Shown here one piece after another: positions 45,976-57,189 of a DNA stretch of 64,000 nucleotides. Below the pieces are notes generated by a model. It made no database searches. It saw only the letters and a list, made by a program, of their open reading frames with translations, and had not been told where the DNA came from. Within the stretch, counting starts at the first letter, position 1, and each line of letters opens with the position of its first letter. The DNA comes from Neonectria sp. B-13 (taxonomy: Eukaryota > Ascomycota > Sordariomycetes > Hypocreales > Nectriaceae). The stretch is taken from assembly GCA_002682825.1 (NCBI GenBank), contig NOKP01000001.1, forward strand, positions 3,537,296-3,601,295, given 5' to 3'. A program made the translations under genes and the position numbers.

Positions 45976-47056
45976 ATGAGTACCTTCTTTATCGGATGGG
46001 AGCTGTGGCAGGAAATGACCTTTGTAAGTGAATCGGCCAAGTTGTCTGGACACCCGTTGGACAGGTCATGGCAAGCTCTCTCCCTACAATCTATCGTACC
46101 AGTGACTGACTATGGGTGTCGCCTACTAGGTCCTCGCTTGCTGTATTGTTCTTGTCTTCGTTGTTGGGCTGCTCCGGCTATGGTGGACCAACCGAGCTAT
46201 GCGTCGCCTGGAAATCATTGATGAGGAGAAGCGCGCCCGACTGTCCACCATATCACACTGCGGAATCGATTCTCTGCGCCCCCCTGAGATTCCTTTCGGT
46301 ATCCGCGCTATCCAGAACGGTGTCAAGGTGGAAGTCATCTGGATCTCCCGGCCTAATACTCCCGACTTTAGGCAGACGGTCACGCCAGCAACCCTGGTGG
46401 GACATCATACCAATACTCCCAAGGGAAAGCAGAAAATGGCCGGTCTTGGGATAACAGATTCTTCGACCGCAAATTTCATTTCGGAAAGCCCTCGCCGCCA
46501 TCATACCTTGCCACTTGATCTGTCATGCAGAGCACCGACAACAGGCAGCTCTGAGGTACCACTCAGCCCCGAAGTCTACAACCCAAATCATTTGGGTCCA
46601 AAAAGAGCTTTGTCAAAGCTCCAGGCCTATCAATACACCCCGAAAGGGCTCCGAGATAATCGCTACATGAGCGATACTTCCGCTGTATCTAGCTTACGCA
46701 ATCCATTCACGACGCCCGCCCAAACTCCAACGCTTTGTTCCTTAAATCGATCATCCGTTGCTGGCTCAGAGCTCGATGCATCAGTCTCCGAGCTCATTCT
46801 CTGCAGCCCGGTGGATCTTGATATTGGTCGGCATGTGGGAAGAGTTAGTCACGGGAACGTGGTAGTTCCGACTGGATTTCGACGAGACGTACCGACTCAG
46901 GCTGCCTGGGAGACAGATTCTGAGGGTGATGGAAACCAAAAACAGCCCGATGAGTTCATTACTCCGAGCAAGGTAACACCGGCCTATCGCATGTTACGCA
47001 ACGGACAAGCCTCAAAGACTTTGCGGCTGCATTCAGAATCATCAAGTAGCAAATGA
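45976..47056 (+). CDS. Single-pass membrane protein, conserved in fungi, unknown function
   Basis: Predicted 324 aa in two exons: 45976-46023 (16 codons) and 46130-47056, with a GTAAGT donor and CTAG acceptor in phase 0. It starts MSTFFIGWELWQEMTF. Exon 2 opens directly with a hydrophobic helix (VLACCIVLVFVVGLLRLWW, about residues 17-35), followed by a basic/charged juxtamembrane segment (TNRAMRRLEIIDEEKRARL), so the long C-terminal part is probably cytosolic. GIDSLRPPEIPFGIRAIQNG and VEVIWISRPNTP look conserved. The rest is Ser/Thr/Pro-rich and disordered (NPFTTPAQTPT). I recognise the type but no function. The intron sits exactly before the membrane helix. Confidence 0.85.
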
Positions 47057-47505
47057 ATATAGACTGGAGATCTAACTGCGCCGTGCCTCACCGACTCGGA
47101 ATTGATTGGTATACCTCCCATATAGCATCCAACTTCCCGTGTTGTTCTCGAGGGATACCTAGCTGTTGGATAATTGTTCAGATTGAAGATGCTCCTATTC
47201 CACCACCCCACAAAATTACTTCATTCGCGAGTTGAGTTCTAACAAAGTGATAGGTGAGATTGAGGCCACAGTCAATCAGGCTCTCTAGATATCCGGCTGT
47301 CTCAGGCTGTGCAGAATATGCAGGAGCAGGGGTTGTGGTGGCTTACGCTCGGCTCGATAGCTAATCCAACGAAGTATCAGGCTGAGACGCAAGGCAGCTG
47401 AGTACGAGGCGAACGAGGCGAACGAGGCGCATTTTTCATCGCTGACCTCCAAATTGATCAACATAACCCCGACACTCCGTTTACCGAAACCCTCACAGAC
47501 CGAAG
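47057..47505. other. Short intergenic promoter region
   Basis: About 450 bases upstream of the SNF2 gene, with a small GCGAACGAG repeat near 47407-47430. No gene. Confidence 0.6.
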
Positions 47506-50500
47506 ATGGATGATCTGGGATGGAAACCAGAGCCGAAACGGCTCCTCTACCTTGACGACGGGGAGAGGAGTGACAGCAGCGCGTCTAAACGCCCGTGTCT
47601 GGGTGACGCGACTAGCGATCAGGAAGCAGAAACCTTTGCATTCCAAATTGACGTGAACGAGGCGACTGAAACTCGAATCTCGACACCAGCTGAATACGCT
47701 AGATTAAGCACATTGAAAGACATGGAAATCGGTAAGTCTCTGGGATCCCGAGGTTTCTAATCTACTAACATTCAGATTGTCCAGACAGTCAATCAGACTC
47801 AGTGTCAGACTCGTTGCCGGATTCATCAGCGATGGAAGTGTCGAACTATGATACCTGCTTTGGAGTTGTAAGAACGCTTCGCTCGCAAATTACTAGGATC
47901 TACTCCTAATAACACTGTAGGTGGTGGAAACCGCTGCCTCTTCCTTCAAGGGCCATGGCAGGACCAAGCAAGTACCTGTGACTGTCGCGGCCTGGGGATC
48001 TACGTTGAAGATCTCGTTCCAGGACACAGGGAAATATGCCGGTATCATCAAGAACCCAGCATTAGCTAGAATTCTCCAGGAATTCTCTGTCACGTTGACT
48101 GCAACGTTGATGGCCCCAATGGCTGTGCCCAAAATATCCTCGCAGCCTTTCTTGCCCCAGAAATGCACGGTTAGAATTGTCATGTACGGTCTCATGACTG
48201 ACAGCAATACTATCGGAGGAATTCTTGGGGACTCCAATGTTTGTTTCCAGCACCCTTCCGCTACTGAATATGAAACGTGGGTAAACTATCACAACCCTCA
48301 TTATCTCCTTCGCCCAGGCTCTCGAATGCCTCCACTGGAGAACTTATCTCTAGAAGGGACCAACGACGAAGTAGAAAAAGGCGATCTCGACGAGTCGAGT
48401 AAAGGGGTTGTCATGAGACTGTTTGATGAAGCCGGCGACTCTCGCATGGAAGCCTTTATCCAGCCGAGTGCTCGTCTTCAATCAACTTTGAAAGAGTGAG
48501 ACAGACCACGTCCTTGAACCAGGTTTCTGTACTGAATACTAACTCCACTAGACATCAAATCACGGCTCTTGCTCAATTTACAGAGATTGAGGCTGGAGTC
48601 GTGGCCGACAGGAAGTTCCCATCTTTATGGGAACTGTCCTCAAATCCAGGCTCGCCCAGAATGTGGGTTTCATCTCTCTTGTCTGAGTGTGTTGGTTCTC
48701 AACGGGATGATAGGTATCGAAACAAAGTTACGGGGGCTCTCCGAGCAGCTGCAACGCCAGTTCACGGTGGCATTCTAGCGGATGTAAGCAAAACAGTCTT
48801 AGAATCACTATCAGATTGGCTGACTCCATATAGGAGATGGGGCTTGGCAAGACTCTAACTATGTTGTCGTTGATTTGCTGGTCTTTAGACTTGATAGATG
48901 GTCAAAGGGCAGCAAAGAATGAGCAACGTAGTAGGAAATCTCGAACAACACTCGTTGTCACACCCAAATCGAGTAAGTTTGTTCAACTCTTGAAACGACT
49001 TCTTATGTTAACTGTCATTAGCGATAAACAATTGGACGCGAGAGTGCGAGACGTACGTTTGCCGTTCTTTCTAGAGGTCATTTCTAACATCTTCTAGCCA
49101 TATTCATTCCGGAAAGCTGATAGTAATGACGTACCATGGACAAAAACGACGACAACGATCTTTGGAACTGGAGCATTCTGACGTAGTTCTTACTACATAT
49201 GAAACTTTGAGACGAGACTGGGTCACAGAAGGACCGCTATACTCGAAAAGATGGCATCGCGTTGTGTTGGACGAAGGCGAGTAGGCACGGAGTCAGAGAA
49301 GCTAGCTACAGGAGGCTCCACTAACACCTCGAATAGCCCATCACATCAGAACGAGGTCGTCCCAAATCTTTCAAGCAGCTTGCGCGATTCGGGCTCAGTA
49401 TCGTTGGTGTTTGACGGGAACACCGATCCATAATTCCCTCGATGACTTCGCAGCGTTGCTGACCTTTGTCGGCGTGCCACCATTTGCCCACAAGAGGGAA
49501 TTCGATGCTTTGATCACCAGGCCAATCAAAGAACAAAACCCAGTCGGTCTTCTGAGACTTAGACATTTAATCAACGCTGTTTGTCTGCGACGCACCCAGA
49601 AGACACTACTGTCAACATCCCAGATACCCTGCCGCCGAGATAAAACAACATGGGTTGAGCTGAGCCCAGAAGACCGGGCGTTGTATAGGTTTTTTGAACA
49701 GAAGACAGCCAAGATTGCGTCCGGCCTTCATCGACACGAACCTGGCTATTTGATCGACAAGAAGGACACGAACATTATCTCGTTGATTAACTTTCTACGT
49801 CTGATTTGTGACCACGGAGAAATGCTTCTGTCCCCTTCAGCACTAGAAGCCTGGAAAACGAGAAGTAATGAGTTCATCAATTGGGAGATGATGCAGGAAA
49901 CTCAGACGATGTGCGACTTATGTGGTGATGCAATCGATGACACTGAAGTTCAGACTGCGGCAAATTTCGCTTTCTCCTGCCTTCACTCCATTTGCACAAG
50001 ATGTAATGACAAGACTAAGGATGATGGTACTGAAAGTGAGCCTCGATGTCCAAAATGCGCGGCGCAAATACCCAGCCTGGATGAGCGGGAAAATTCCGCT
50101 TCAAATTCGCCTTCCTTGCCAATCCTCCCATCACCAAAAGTGAAAGCCCTGATCGACAACCTCCGCCAAGAACAAGTTCTTTTCACACAAACAAGTCCGG
50201 AGAAGCCCGTAAAGAGGTAAGAGTTCCTGGAAACTTTTCTGACACAGGGTGAGAACTGACCTCAATTGCTAGTGTGGTCTTCAGCTCATGGACAAAAATG
50301 CTGGACTTGACTCAGAAGGCTTTGGAAGCAAGCGGTTTTGTTTGCCAACGGATCGATGGCCAGACAAGCCTTGAAGGACGCGGTCGTGCGATTGACCAGT
50401 TCAGTAATAACCCGAGGTGCACTATCATGCTTGCAAGTATTGGCAGCGCTGGAGAAGGGTAAGACGCTTGCTACGAATGATTTGGGTCCCTTACGGAAGC

Positions 50501-50930
50501 ACGGCCAACGGGGCTGCTATATTCATTTGCTAACTTTGCAATTACCAGGATTGACTTGACCGCAGCAAACAACATACACCTGCTTGAGCCTCATTGGAAC
50601 CCTATGGCTGAATCGCAGGCAATTGCTCGGGTTCATAGAATGAGGCAGTGTAGGGAAGTTCTCACGACCAGGTACCTAACGAGGAATTCAATAGAGACGG
50701 TTGGTGAATTTCTTGTCTGTCTGAATTGTCACAATACTGACCCGGGAAACAGTATGTCCAATGGGTACAAGATGACAAATTGCAACTCATAAACCAGTCA
50801 CTGAACTCTCAACGCGTATCTCAACTCGATATCAACGATCAACGATGGAAGGTTAGTAGCTGCTATAACAACATTCTCGAAGACAGAGTTGACGAAATTG
50901 TAGCAACTGCAGTTATCCTTGGGAGTATAG
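47506..50930 (+). CDS. SNF2-family helicase with internal RING-like finger (HLTF/Rad5-like)
   Basis: Predicted 921 aa, 13 exons: 47506-47731, 47776-47867, 47921-48495, 48552-48662, 48714-48783, 48834-48972, 49022-49052, 49098-49276, 49337-50216, 50273-50458, 50549-50699, 50753-50851 and 50904-50930. All joins keep frame, so it looks intact. The N-terminal part (about residues 105-200) resembles the region before the helicase in HLTF-like proteins. Motif I is DEMGLGKT (358-365), motif II DEAH (473-476, made by splicing) and LTGTPIHN is near 499. A cysteine-rich finger (CDLCGD..C.HSIC..C..CPKC, about 668-715) sits between the lobes as in Rad5/HLTF ubiquitin ligases. The second lobe has VVFSSW, GSAGEGIDLTAAN and RVHRM. 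DNA repair or chromatin remodelling is inferred. Intron 8 is GC-AG (donor GCGAGT). Confidence 0.9.
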
Positions 50931-51170
50931 CGAGCTGGGCGCCCCCAGTCTTTAGGGTGCTATCATTGGCCTTCTGGAATCAACGCCTTCATCTTGTAAG
51001 CAGATCCTGAATCGTAGCGGTCGAGGGACTTTTCCCAGCACTCTCCGATATCGAGTTAATCGGGTTGAATGCCTATTGGGGACAACATTTCTTGATATTG
51101 TATTGCTATGAACAGAAGTAGATGCACGGGTCTAAGGTATGGTAGAAGATCTTGTTCATATCAATATGAA

Positions 51171-54100
51171 CTACTGTGGCCAGACGACTCCCGCTTTCCT
51201 ATCCTCCATTACCTTCTTGACGAGGTCGTCCCATGACATATCGAGCCACTTCTCGATCTCTTTAGCTCCCTTTTCTTCCCAAATGGCCCTTTTCTTTCCC
51301 GCTTTCTCTGTCCCCTTTTCAGGGTCTGCTCCTTGATATAGAAGAAACTTGACGAACTCTGCCGCTTCCGGGGAGCTGGTCTGAGCTGCGCAATGTAGTG
51401 CCGTTCTGTGGCGGGGTTGTCGCTGGATATTGACATCAGCGCCATACCGAAGCAATGCCTGGGCGAGGGGTAATGAAAACGTTGTCTGAGCCACAAATAC
51501 CAGGGCGCCCCCAAGATAGGACACAATGCGCTTGTTATCGAGCCATGGATTAGCGCCAGAGCTTAGAGTGTGCCATAAATGCAGAAGCAGCTTTTCTCGA
51601 TCGGGGATTCGACCGGTTGCATTGATAACAACCTTCTGTAAGGGCTCCATCCCGTGCGCGATTGAAGGCCCGTCCAGGTAATGGGGCTCGACCGCTTGTA
51701 GCACGTCCATCGACGTTGATTCTAGTGCATCAGCCAGAATACGACTCCAATCTAGATATTTTCCCGCTTTCGGGAGTAGCCACGCTAGCGCCTCCATGTT
51801 CTGTGCCTTTATGGAAGCAAGGATGCAGTCAGTCATGGCCAGCCCGAGGTTGCCCTCGGAAATAATATCTAGCATCTGTGAAGATGCAGAACAGGCGGCC
51901 AGATTCCACAATTTTTGCTTCACTTCCAAAGGAAGAGCTTTAGCATGAGGTAGGAGCTTCTCGACAGCTGTTGTATCGTCGGCTAGAACAAGATCGAACA
52001 TTAGTGGCTGGACTTCGTTGGGATCCGGGTTGGTTGCCAACACCAAACCACTGGGGCGATCGTGGGTACGATGAAAATCCAAGTGGTCGTCTCTCATCCG
52101 CCTGGAGAGAAACCCAGTCTCAGTGTAATGGCAGGACACGACGTCGCACTTCCAAGGAGTGTCATGATGCTTGTTATGAGAGTCACGAAGAGCTTTATTT
52201 TCGAAACCTTGACGACGAAGGGGGCAGCCCATGAAGGCACATTGGTAGGGTCGTCGGCCGTAATGGTATTCAAGCATGTCGCAGCAACAGTCAACGCGAT
52301 GTTGGGGTATCTGACAGCGCAACCGATCATACACCTCATATAACATCCTTGATGTGTTAGATGTTGTGAGGGGATCAAGGGCAATCCATGACTCCGCTAT
52401 GGTAGGCTTAGTACGTAGACCGAAAAAAAGACGAGGAATTACGCACATTCGTCAAGACGATACTGAGACGTAGAGCACTTCTGACGAAAGCGGGCTACGT
52501 CCCGTAACACTAAGAAGAGATCTGTGTGACGAGGTTTCAGGTTCTGCAATTCTGGCGGAAATAGTTGTCCCTTCAACTCAATGCCGGCGCCATGCTTCGG
52601 CTGGCTCCGTTCGTCGTTCAGGATTTTGAGAGCAGAGATCAATTCTGGGGATGGAGTCTTCGAGACAGCCAGTCTGAGATACTGCTCTACGAGCTCTAGC
52701 CAGGTGGTCGTAGCATAGTAGTGCAGCCGGTAATCGCCCAAGAGAACTCGTTCCTCAAACTCTGAGTCCTCTACCAATGGGTCGTAGTGATCTTGGCATA
52801 AATACTCTATGCAACATTTCGCGAGGCTGAGAGTCGCCTCCGTAATATCAATAAAGTCGCTGAGACCCGGATTGTTGATGTATCTATTAGCACCAGTCAG
52901 CAGAATTCCCATGTAACTGTAAAGACGCTATACTCCTTGACTGTGAAGTGAACAAATCGTACGTAATCATCGACTTCTTCAACAATGGGTCTGCAGAGCC
53001 GAATGACTGCCGAAGTTGATGATACCCTGCAAGAACTGCCCGAGCTACCATTCACCACCAAGGCCTGTTCAAGTTCTTGTTTTGTTAAAGGAGTTGGCGA
53101 GCAGCTGGTCCAAGCAAGAAGTAGTCGGCATTTCGTTCGGGCGAGGGGTTGAAGGCTGTTGATTCTCCGGAAGACTCTCTCATATCTATGAAAGGGTCAG
53201 CTCGTGTTAGTAACTCTGAAATACAGAGGTATCGTACGCCTTGTCTAAGCTCTCTGGAAGCACCCGGAGCTCGTTTCTGATTTCTTCCATGTCGGTAAAG
53301 AGCTCTATGTTGTCCAGAATAATCTGAACATAGAGAAACATGCCTTTCAGAAGGTTAGCGCGATAAGAGTAATGGAATTTGATTGAAGGACGGACTCGCC
53401 TTTGGCTTTCGCGGAAAGCGGTGCAAGCAGACTGACAATATCACCCTTGTCCCTGGAAGAAAACCCGCAAGCAGAAAACCATTGCTGGGTCCAGGTGTTT
53501 ATAAAAGCCTGGATGCTTCCCGCATTACGAATATCCACCCTGATCTTACATGAGACGGGATCGAGGATCCTCTCGATCGCATGTTCCGCCCGGCTGCTGA
53601 TGAGTATCCGGGTCTCCTGGCAGGCTTTTGAGAGATCTGTTAGCTGACGCAGCAGTATTTCTTGCTCATTATTGCCAATCTCGTCTATCCCATCGATCAC
53701 AACGCAGACCGGACCAGCGCAGCTAAGCAGAGTTTGCAGAAGCACAGCGGCGACAGCAACCTGGTTCTTCAAGTTGCTCCGAGTTGATTGGCAAAGCACA
53801 GTTTGAAGCTGCTCATCTTCTGATGCCAATTGAAACATTAGAGAATGCAACACTGATAGTGCAGTTGTCCCGGAGCTAGTGTCATGGCTGAGGAACGCGA
53901 ATATAGTTCTGTGCGAGGTCATTGCCCTGTCGATTGCGGTAGCGGCGAGGCATGTCTTCCCTGTTCAAGCAACATCTTAGTTGAATTGGACATGTAACAG
54001 ATAATAATTTCGGACTTACCCGCTCCGGGAATGCCGTACAGCCATAGTATGCCTGTTGATGCATTCGTCACGTCAAGCCACTTGATGAAGGCATCATCTT

Positions 54101-54953
54101 GCAGCAGCCACTTTCCAGTTCCTTCGCAGACTCGATTGCGGATATGGTACAGTTTGTTATCGTAGAAGGGCGGGGATACATCCGTCATGATGATGCTATA
54201 CTCTTGTTGCCGGCTACTACGCTCGGTCCTATCGAAATGCTCTAAAGCTCGCAATCGGTGGCCATGCTCCTCGCGAATGTGCTCCAAGCGAACTTCGTTT
54301 CTCATCAAACCCGTGTGTCGCTCGATATGAGACATTGTCACCTTGATTTTGTCCTTTTGCTTAGGCCACATTGACTCGAAGACATATCGCCAACCTCCAT
54401 TGCAAGTATTAGTACATAACCAACCACACGATAGTGAGGGAAACGTACGACTCAGGCCGAAGAACTTCATCGCCACAAGATAAAAATCTAGAAGATCCTG
54501 AAAAAAGAGAGCCATGACATCCTTCAGGTGTTGGTTCTGACTGAACATGATCGTCATGTCCTTGAACTCGGGAAGGAGCTCGCCAATCTCGGCGGTGATG
54601 TTGATAATCGCGTCGAGAGATTGTGTCAAATTACTTGTCCATTGAAGGAGCAATTTGATAGGCCCCCAAATCAGCGCCATGATGTCCGGTTTCACTTGGA
54701 CGAAGGTGTCGATAACGCTTGTGTAGGCTCGGAGCCGTTCCAAATAGGGCTGGATCTTTGATAGCCGTCTAAGAGGGCCTTTCTTCACATACTCTGCTTG
54801 GAGCGCGTCTGTCGCGTCATACACGTCATCGATAGACTTCGTTTTCACCACTTCATCATAGAGGCTGTCGTTGTTGAGCGCTGTTTTGAAGTCGCGCGCG
54901 GCTTTCTCGAACGCCGCCTGGACGGGATCAGGCAAGTTGGGCACCTTTGCCAT
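51171..54953 (-). CDS. NLR-like STAND protein: DUF7708-like, NACHT, zinc fingers, ankyrins
   Basis: Predicted 1,153 aa; exons 54953-54449, 54394-54020, 53960-53400, 53343-53238, 53185-52934, 52883-52447 and 52396-51171. The start is the ATG opening MAKVPNLPDPVQ. Residues 30-215 match the fungal DUF7708 N-terminal domain (KIQPYLERLRAY, FVQVKPDIMALIWGPIKLLL). The spliced P-loop GIPGAGKT is at about 288-295 and the Walker B stretch VVIDGIDEI near 380; the NACHT domain continues through MFLYVQIILDNIE and the helical VHFTVKEYI segment. About 785-860 carry C2H2-type fingers (Cys pairs with HNKHH and HLDFH). The tail has ankyrin-like repeats (LLRYGADVNIQ..TALHCAA..LLYQGADPEKG). Such proteins act in allorecognition, cell death or immune-like sensing (family knowledge; role inferred). 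Intron 3 uses a GC donor. It is convergent with the SNF2 gene, 240 bases apart. Confidence 0.9.
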
Positions 54954-55619
54954 GGCTGGATACGAGCTCGCCCGAAGACAGGCGTCGATGAAGAAGGAAA
55001 TTGTCCAGGAATAATACCCATTGCAGAAGGAGGCTTTTTGACCATGGGCCGGGCTACACGTATCTTTTGTTGAGTATTCGTATGCAGGTGACATGGCATC
55101 CGCAAGGCAGCCAACTGGGCGAATTGCATATAACTTATTCAGCCTTACCAGATATGTATTTACTAATCATGCACTTCTGCCCCAAACCTACATCCCAGCG
55201 GGTATGCGTGGGTATTTGTTCTAAAAGATCAATCTATTGTGAAGTTATCAAACAAGGGGTGACTGAAATGGAGTCTAGTTTTGCTTGCTCACCTAGAGCC
55301 CATAGTCATCCACCTCATGTCTTGGGACGCATTGCACCTTAGGAGCTTGGTATGGCACCATTCTTCCACAATTAACTTGAACGAACTTGAAGGGATTTAT
55401 GACCAAATAGGCACCTCCGCTTCATCCATCTTTACACAGAGTGGCCTTTGTCCACTAACATGCAGTAGGAGGGACCTTATTGGAAAGATGCCCACAACTT
55501 CGATGCTGAGACTCTGATGATCTACAGCCCGGCCTAATTCCGTCGGCCCTTCGGACTCCGATCCGTCCCAATTCTCAAATAGCACTCACTATACCCTGAA
55601 ATTGGGTTACTGCCTCGTA

Positions 55620-55634
55620 CCAGGTCTGACCTGG
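55620..55634. promoter_or_regulatory. Palindrome CCAGGTC-T-GACCTGG
   Basis: Perfect 7-base arms around one base, 53 bases upstream of the TATA box of the methyltransferase gene. It has the form of a dimeric regulator's site; the binding factor is unknown. Confidence 0.5.
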
Positions 55635-55649
55635 CATCGTAGTCCCTCC

Positions 55650-55668
55650 CGCGGGGTTATTCGCGGGG
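55650..55668. promoter_or_regulatory. Paired CGCGGGG direct repeats
   Basis: Two exact CGCGGGG copies (55650-55656 and 55662-55668), 12 bases apart start to start, 20 bases upstream of the TATA box. GC-rich zinc-finger type site (inference). Confidence 0.45.
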
Positions 55669-55687
55669 TCTGCCGAGAAGGAAACGG

Positions 55688-55694
55688 TATAAAA
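55688..55694 (+). promoter_or_regulatory. TATA box of the methyltransferase gene
   Basis: TATAAAA, 111 bases upstream of the start codon, in the sense orientation. It suggests a regulated promoter. Confidence 0.65.
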
Positions 55695-55804
55695 GGAACC
55701 AAGTCGCCCAATGTTGTTCCCGCTGTTTCTTCACTCTTGCACAAACTGAGAAACTAACAATTGAAACCCCTTAAGACAGCTGTACACAATTCCCTGTAGT
55801 AAAA

Positions 55805-56858
55805 ATGGCACCCACTCATGCTATTCACGATGCTGCCTCTAAAGGCTTCCACAATGCGCAGTCGTACGACGCCCACCGCCCTTCCTATGGAGACGCGGCT
55901 GTCAGTAGTCTCTTGAGGCATCTCAACCTCGAGGGCAAGGCTGGGAGCCGGATCGTGGACCTTGGAGCTGGTACGGGCAAGTTCACCGAGGTGCTTGCTG
56001 CGTGCCCCGAGGGATTTGAGATTGTTGCTGTAGAGCCGCTCGATTCCATGCGAGAGACGCTGGCAGCGAAGCAGCTCAAAGGCGTGGAGACCCGCGCGGG
56101 GACGGCTTCCAAGATTGAGGCGGTGGAGGATGGCTGGGCAGATGGTTGTATTGTGGCTCAGGTGAGTTTGTCAAGTTGCGGTGTATGCATTGCAACCCTG
56201 GGGCTTGTTCCCAGACTCTGTTGCTGAATGAAGTGTGTGCGGTGTGGCTAACATGGTCCTAGGCGTTCCACTGGTAGGTTGCATTGGTATCATCAAGTTC
56301 CAGGATCTAACCATTCCAAGGTTCGCCAAAGAAGAGTCCCTGAAAGAAATCCATCGAGTGCTCAAGCCCGGTGCTAAGCTTGGCCTAATCTGGAACGTCG
56401 AAGAATGTGAATACCTACCCCCTTTGTTAATCCTTTATAAGATTGTGGTCGATTGTTGACAAGTCCTGGAAGACAACCGGCCGGCAAGCTGGTCAGCAAC
56501 TACTACCTGGGAGCATCGGCTCGAGGAGCTCAGCTTCTCCGGCCACTCTGACGGCCAACCACGTTTCCGGCACCTGGAGTGGCGCAAGGTCTTTGACCGC
56601 CAGGCCGAGGCGGAAGAGCCGATATTTTCCACACCCATCGGTACCGAGCGCGTGCATTGGTCGGTCTGGCTGACGCCGGAGGGCTTGTGGGATCGGATCA
56701 ATACACTGAGCTGGAATGCGATCCGGGAGGGAGAGGCGAGGCGGGAGTTTAGAGAGAAGTTTGACAATATCCTTAAGGAGGGAGATGGGAAGTGGAACGA
56801 CAAGGGTGAGATCGAGGTCCATGGGAGTACCTTTTTTGCCTGGACCAAACGGCTTTAG
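55805..56858 (+). CDS. Class I SAM-dependent methyltransferase
   Basis: Predicted 279 aa; exons 55805-56161, 56263-56273 (11 nt), 56321-56406 and 56473-56858. It resembles the yeast CRG1/TMT1-like small-molecule methyltransferase group; the substrate is unknown. The N-terminus DAASKGFHNAQSYDAHRPSY is typical. Motif I is VDLGAGTGKFTEVLA (about 51-65), with the acidic end of strand 2 at VAVEPLDSM. The 11-nt exon (GCGTTCCACTG) completes AQAFHWF, the usual motif 4 region; without it the frame is lost. The fourth join makes WNVEEYNRPASW. The C-terminus HWSVWLTPEGLWDRINTLSW and the final FFAWTKRL are as in relatives. A TATA box and repeated motifs upstream suggest inducible expression (inference). 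Confidence 0.92.
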
Positions 56859-57189
56859 ATATTGACTACTCTCGGTCTCGTGAGGAACGCGGAAGAGAAG
56901 AAGGAGAAAGAACGTATTATAATTCGGTTCAATGGAGTAGAAGCCTGTTACTTGTTCTTTATAAGAATGAACAATTAAGTAAGGCGTTACTGTGTCTCGG
57001 TCACAATAGAGCGTAGAGTGAAATCCATAACCTAACCTAACCTTCCCAGACACATAGACAGATAGACGGTGTTGGATTGCACATGATAATCGTATGAGTG
57101 AGCCTCGCAGCAAGACCTGCACAAGCATAACGGGACCTCAGGTAGTGATAAAGGTCAATGAGTCCTCATTATGCATCAATATCAAGCCT
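56859..57189. other. Convergent intergenic region
   Basis: About 330 bases between the methyltransferase and LSM6 stops; AT-rich 3' UTR-like sequence. Confidence 0.6.

Larger units (their letters stand above)
54954..55804. other. Divergent promoter region, NLR / methyltransferase
   Basis: About 850 bases between the two start codons. It contains the palindrome, CGCGGGG direct repeats and TATA box described separately near the methyltransferase. Confidence 0.6.

Noticed and set aside
49277..49336. SNF2 gene as a pseudogene because of the missing GT donor and in-frame TAG
   Set aside because: A GC-AG intron restores the conserved DEAHH motif and the remaining 12 exons are intact.
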